Origin: Bacillus sp. HNG
GTDB taxonomy: Bacteria > Bacillota > Bacilli > Bacillales > Bacillaceae_L
Direction of reading: 5' to 3'
Assembly: GCF_003400205.1 (NCBI RefSeq)
Contig: NZ_QUQV01000001.1
Span: 1-64,000 of the forward strand
Length of the DNA stretch: 64,000 nt
Shown here: piece after piece, positions 60,746 to 64,000 of the stretch
Layout of the letters: each line of letters opens with the position of its first letter
Numbering within the stretch: position 1 is the stretch's first letter
The notes under the pieces: generated by a model
What the model was told of the DNA's origin: nothing
The model's database searches: none
The model's input: the letters and a program-made list of their open reading frames with translations, nothing else
Made by a program: the position numbers and the translations under genes

Positions 60746-61912
60746 ATGTTGCACAACCACTATTACTTACAAGGAAATGTTGTTTCCGATAAAAGAATAT
60801 ATAAGAATATGGCCATAGAAATTAAAGATGGAAAAATCATTTTCATTGGTAAGAAAGACACCATAAACAATACGGATCTGCCTATCTACCAAGTGGATGG
60901 GTGGATCTGTCCAGGTTTTATCGATACGCATATCCACGGTCTTAATGGGTATGATTTTATGGACCGTACAAAGGAAGGTTTTTATCGCATTCAAGATGGG
61001 CTCCCATCCTTTGGTGTGACAAGTTTCTTGTCAACATCAAGGGCAGCTACATTAGAGGATATTAAAACCTTCCTTTTATTAAGTAAACAAGTAGTCGCTG
61101 AAGAGCGTACTGGTGCCCATCTATTGGGTGTTCATTTAGAAGGACCCTGGATTAATCAAAAATATAAAGGTGCCCAAAAAGCGGAGTATATTGTAGATCC
61201 CGTTTTAGAGGAAATACAATCAATCCTTCATTTGTCCGAAGGTTTGATTCGAATTGTAACATTGGCTCCGGAGTTACCTAATGCAGTAGATGTGATTAAG
61301 TTATTGCACGAACAAAATGTTTCGATTTCAGCAGGACATACAGCTGCGACCTATGAGGAAGTGGAACAAGCGATTAAGTACGGTTTGTCGAGAGTTACAC
61401 ATTGTTTCAATGGAATGGGTCCGATTACACATCGCAATTTAACAATTTCTTTTGCAGCACTTGATTTACAAGAATTGCATTGTGAAATTATAGCAGATGG
61501 GTTTCATGTGCATTCAAAAATGATAGAAATGCTATACAAAATGAAAGGTGTCGATTACATTACATTCATTTCTGATTGTACTGGAACCAATCGATTACCA
61601 GATGGATGTCATCAAATTGGTGGGAAAACAGTCTACAAACAGAATGGAAAGGTAACATTGGCAAATGGTAGTCTTGCAGGTAGCTCTTTGACTCTAGACA
61701 AGGCGATTCAATTTAGTGTTCACAATTGCAACATTCCCCTTGAAGAGGCTGTGCAAATGGCAACTTATAATCCGGCAATTGTATGCGGGATGAGTGAACA
61801 CAAAGGAAGAATTGCGGTTGGGTATGATGCAGACCTTGTCATCTTATCAAATGATGTAGAAGTAGAAAGTACGATAATAAATGGAAATTTTGTGTTCGAG
61901 CGTAGTGAATAG
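60746..61912 (+). CDS. nagA: N-acetylglucosamine-6-phosphate deacetylase
   Basis: 388 residues, amidohydrolase fold. Metal motif GFIDTHIHG (His62, His64), then GVHLEGPWI (Glu ligand), SISAGHTAA, THCFNGMGPITHR and the catalytic Asp in FISDCTGTN. These are the complete NagA signatures. It removes acetate from GlcNAc-6-phosphate to give glucosamine-6-phosphate. The start ATG is 13 bp after GGAGG, slightly far. No nagB or sugar kinase gene is seen before the window ends. Its presence next to a GH20 enzyme shows that GlcNAc residues are part of the substrate. Confidence 0.93.
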   Translation: MLHNHYYLQGNVVSDKRIYKNMAIEIKDGKIIFIGKKDTINNTDLPIYQVDGWICPGFIDTHIHGLNGYDFMDRTKEGFYRIQDGLPSFGVTSFLSTSRAATLEDIKTFLLLSKQVVAEERTGAHLLGVHLEGPWINQKYKGAQKAEYIVDPVLEEIQSILHLSEGLIRIVTLAPELPNAVDVIKLLHEQNVSISAGHTAATYEEVEQAIKYGLSRVTHCFNGMGPITHRNLTISFAALDLQELHCEIIADGFHVHSKMIEMLYKMKGVDYITFISDCTGTNRLPDGCHQIGGKTVYKQNGKVTLANGSLAGSSLTLDKAIQFSVHNCNIPLEEAVQMATYNPAIVCGMSEHKGRIAVGYDADLVILSNDVEVESTIINGNFVFERSE

Positions 61913-61959
61913 AGAGAACAACAATGATCGTTTAGTAAAAACGAAAAGAGGTATCGAAT

Positions 61960-63843
61960 ATGCAAATTAATTTAGTAGGTGAGATAAGTTCAATTTTGAA
62001 AGGATTAGAACTATTAGCCGATGAACTCAGTATTGAATTACATGAAAAAGGGTATCCGATTACCATTACACAAAGGGTAGGTCCGATCCATGTTAGCAAT
62101 AAGAATGGGAAAGGTAACATCTTTTATCAGGAAAAAATCCATTTCTATCGCGCGATAGGGGTGTGGTTAGAAAATTATCGAAAGTCTGGTGACTTTGAGC
62201 TGACTGAACAACCTAATTTCCAAACGAGTGGAGTTATGCTCGATGTTTCTAGGAATGCCGTGTTAAAGGTAGATGAAGTACAAGGGCTACTTAGGAAATT
62301 AGCGATCATGGGCTTAAATGTCGTCATGCTTTATACAGAGGATACTTATGAAGTTCCAGATTATCCGTATTTTGGGTATATGCGTGGTAGATACACAGAG
62401 GAAGAACTGAGGACTTGTGATGAATATGCAGATCATTTTGGCATCGAAATGATTCCTTGTATTCAAACTCTTGCCCATTTGACAATGGCATTAAAGTGGG
62501 GATATGCAAAAGAAATTAGAGATACAGCTGATATTTTATTAGTAGGTGAATCGAAAACATACCAATTTATTGAAAGTATGATTGAGGCCGCTTCTAAACC
62601 TTTTAAATCCAAACGAATTCATATTGGTATGGATGAAGCTCATCAGCTTGGGTTAGGACGATATTTAGATTTAAATGGATATGAAAATCGCTTTAATATT
62701 ATGAACAAGCACCTAGATAAAGTAGTTTCAATCGCTAAACGACATGGTCTGTCACCAATGATTTGGAGTGACATGTATTTTCGTTTGGGTTCAAAACACG
62801 GTGAATATTATGATAAAGACGTTCATATTCCAAAAGAAGCAATTGACTCCATACCAGAAAATGTTCAACTTGTTTATTGGGATTATTACCACGCAGATGA
62901 AGAGTTTTATCGATCTTATATTCAGAAACATAAAGAATTAGGGAGAGATACCCTTTTTGCGGGTGGCGCATGGACATGGAATGGAATTTCGCCAAACTAT
63001 GGAAGAGCGTTTATGACAACAGAAGCTGCACTAGCAGCGTGTAAAAAAGACGGTCTCCAAGAAGTCTTTACGACATTATGGGGCGATAATGGAGCGGAAA
63101 CACCGCTCACAACTGCGCTACCTGTTATTCAACTTTATGCTGAACATACTTATCACGAAACAGTGACAATGGAACAGTTAGCCCAACGTTTCTATTTCTG
63201 TACTGGAAATCAACTTGAGGATTTTCTCGTTCTAAATCAATTGGATGAAACGCCAGGTGTGATGAAAAATAATGTAAACTCATCCAATGCATCAAAGTTC
63301 TTATTGTGGCAGGATCTTCTTTTCGGCTTATTTGATGAAAATATCCGTGGCCTTGATATGAATGTACATTATCAGAAACTAATTCCAAAAATTACTGCGG
63401 CGAAGGAAAGAAATCCTAACGCAGTCCAAATTTTTGAGTTCTATGCGCAACTAGTAAACGTATTAAGTGTAAAGGCAGAGATGGGAATCCACTTAAAAGC
63501 AGCTTATGACCAGGGAGATAAGGATTCTATGACAACTCTTTTAAGCAAGATTAATTTATTGACAAACGAGGTTCATAAACTTCACCAAAAACATCGAGAA
63601 GTTTGGTTTTCTTTATATAAACCATTTGGTTGGGAAATTATCGAGTTCCGGTATGGGGGACTATCTGCCCGTCTAGCAACCACACAAGTACGGATTCAGC
63701 AATGGCTAGAAGGGACAATCGATCGAATTGAAGAATTAGAAGAAACAAGATTAATACATGATGGTCCAAATGGGATACCAGAAGGTTCCTTAGGAAACCA
63801 CTTTTACCACCGAATCGCAACAGCGGGTAATTTTAATTGGTAA
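61960..63843 (+). CDS. Intracellular beta-N-acetylhexosaminidase (GH20)
   Basis: 627 residues, no signal peptide. The GH20 catalytic pair is Asp225-Glu226 in HIGMDEAHQLG. The barrel is preceded by TSGVMLDVSRNAVL and NVVMLYTEDTYEVPDYPYFG, typical of the branch that includes streptococcal GcnA, an intracellular enzyme of the same length. The Trp-rich pocket shows in GGAWTWNGISPNYG. It should release terminal GlcNAc or GalNAc from imported oligosaccharides. The C-terminal 150 residues are helical. ATG follows AAAGAGG; fifth gene of the operon. Confidence 0.92.
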   Translation: MQINLVGEISSILKGLELLADELSIELHEKGYPITITQRVGPIHVSNKNGKGNIFYQEKIHFYRAIGVWLENYRKSGDFELTEQPNFQTSGVMLDVSRNAVLKVDEVQGLLRKLAIMGLNVVMLYTEDTYEVPDYPYFGYMRGRYTEEELRTCDEYADHFGIEMIPCIQTLAHLTMALKWGYAKEIRDTADILLVGESKTYQFIESMIEAASKPFKSKRIHIGMDEAHQLGLGRYLDLNGYENRFNIMNKHLDKVVSIAKRHGLSPMIWSDMYFRLGSKHGEYYDKDVHIPKEAIDSIPENVQLVYWDYYHADEEFYRSYIQKHKELGRDTLFAGGAWTWNGISPNYGRAFMTTEAALAACKKDGLQEVFTTLWGDNGAETPLTTALPVIQLYAEHTYHETVTMEQLAQRFYFCTGNQLEDFLVLNQLDETPGVMKNNVNSSNASKFLLWQDLLFGLFDENIRGLDMNVHYQKLIPKITAAKERNPNAVQIFEFYAQLVNVLSVKAEMGIHLKAAYDQGDKDSMTTLLSKINLLTNEVHKLHQKHREVWFSLYKPFGWEIIEFRYGGLSARLATTQVRIQQWLEGTIDRIEELEETRLIHDGPNGIPEGSLGNHFYHRIATAGNFNW

Positions 63844-63871
63844 ATAGAATGCACGTTAGGAGGTAATAGGT

Positions 63872-64000
63872 ATGCCTATTATTCGTTTTCCGAAAGACAT
63901 GAAATGGGGTACAGCGACTGCAGCGTATCAAGTAGAAGGTGCAGCATTTAAGGATGGAAGAGGGTTATCCATATGGGATACCTTTTCCCACACCCCTGGA
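63872..64000 (+). CDS. GH1 beta-glycosidase (start only, runs off the window)
   Basis: ATG 63872 follows TTAGGAGG. The 43 visible residues read [20 protein letters not shown], then [20 protein letters not shown], the unmistakable start of GH1 enzymes, including the A-YQVEG motif with the sugar-binding Gln. No signal peptide: intracellular. The rest lies outside, so the phospho- versus non-phospho-glycosidase type cannot be told. Confidence 0.9.
   Translation, partial: MPIIRFPKDMKWGTATAAYQVEGAAFKDGRGLSIWDTFSHTPG

Overview
The window is A+T-rich DNA from an endospore-forming Firmicute, most likely a member of the Bacillaceae. Evidence: AGGAGG-type ribosome binding sites, frequent TTG/GTG starts, spore coat genes (CotX/CotW type) behind a sigma-K-like promoter, an Amj-type lipid II flippase gene, a TmrB-like P-loop protein, CcpA cre-like boxes, and a GC-rich intergenic repeat of the kind scattered through Bacillus-group genomes. 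No tRNA, rRNA, CRISPR array, transposase or integrase was seen.

Region 1 (about 1-29 kb) is a patchwork of short, mostly independent genes: Nudix hydrolase, lipoproteins, an ECF sigma/anti-sigma pair with its own ECF-type promoter, GyrI-like and TmrB-like proteins, catechol 2,3-dioxygenase plus 4-oxalocrotonate tautomerase, HAD phosphatase, methyltransferase, alpha/beta hydrolase, APH-like kinase, acetyltransferase, LysE exporter, spore coat proteins, a VanR-VanS-VanY-like cell-wall sensing operon, an MFS carrier and a polytopic permease. At least seven loci in the first 16 kb are broken: frameshifted, truncated or with internal stops. They include the flippase gene amj (one frameshift). The 29-64 kb half keeps very long frames intact, which favours real decay or lower selection over bad sequence, though indel errors cannot be excluded.

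Region 2 (29.4-33.7 kb) holds a 1130-residue secreted fusion of a phosphodiester glycosidase (NAGPA-type) domain, a jelly-roll module and a metallophosphoesterase, then a SET-domain protein and a small zinc-ribbon protein.

Region 3 (34-64 kb, continuing past the end) looks like one glycan-use system. Four very large secreted paralogues share a beta-propeller of about 600 residues with invariant motifs. Three also carry N-terminal carbohydrate-binding-like modules, one carries two cohesin-like domains, one ends in a FIMAH-like domain and one in a Pro-Gly-Lys repeat tail. Next come an FAD-dependent oxidoreductase, a YesL-family protein, a GNAT acetyltransferase, an ABC sugar importer (binding protein and two permeases), a Gfo/Idh/MocA oxidoreductase, a regulator joining a GGDEF domain to a winged helix, and an operon encoding an epimerase-like protein, a DapA/NanA-superfamily lyase, a medium-chain dehydrogenase, NagA, an intracellular GH20 hexosaminidase and the start of a GH1 glycosidase. 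GH20 plus NagA point to a GlcNAc-containing oligosaccharide; the redox and lyase enzymes suggest a second, unusual sugar.

The strongest new observation is a shared promoter element: two GAC (or GTC) half-sites exactly 11 bp apart, the second running into a TTGTC -35 box. It occurs in the same register before the 43.5, 49.5 (minus strand), 50.5, 51.9 and 57.6 kb transcription units, with a weaker copy before the 34.0 kb gene. The GGDEF/winged-helix gene has a related AAAGACAT/ATGTCTTT palindrome just downstream of its own promoter. Together these define a candidate regulon for an apparently undescribed extracellular beta-propeller glycan system.
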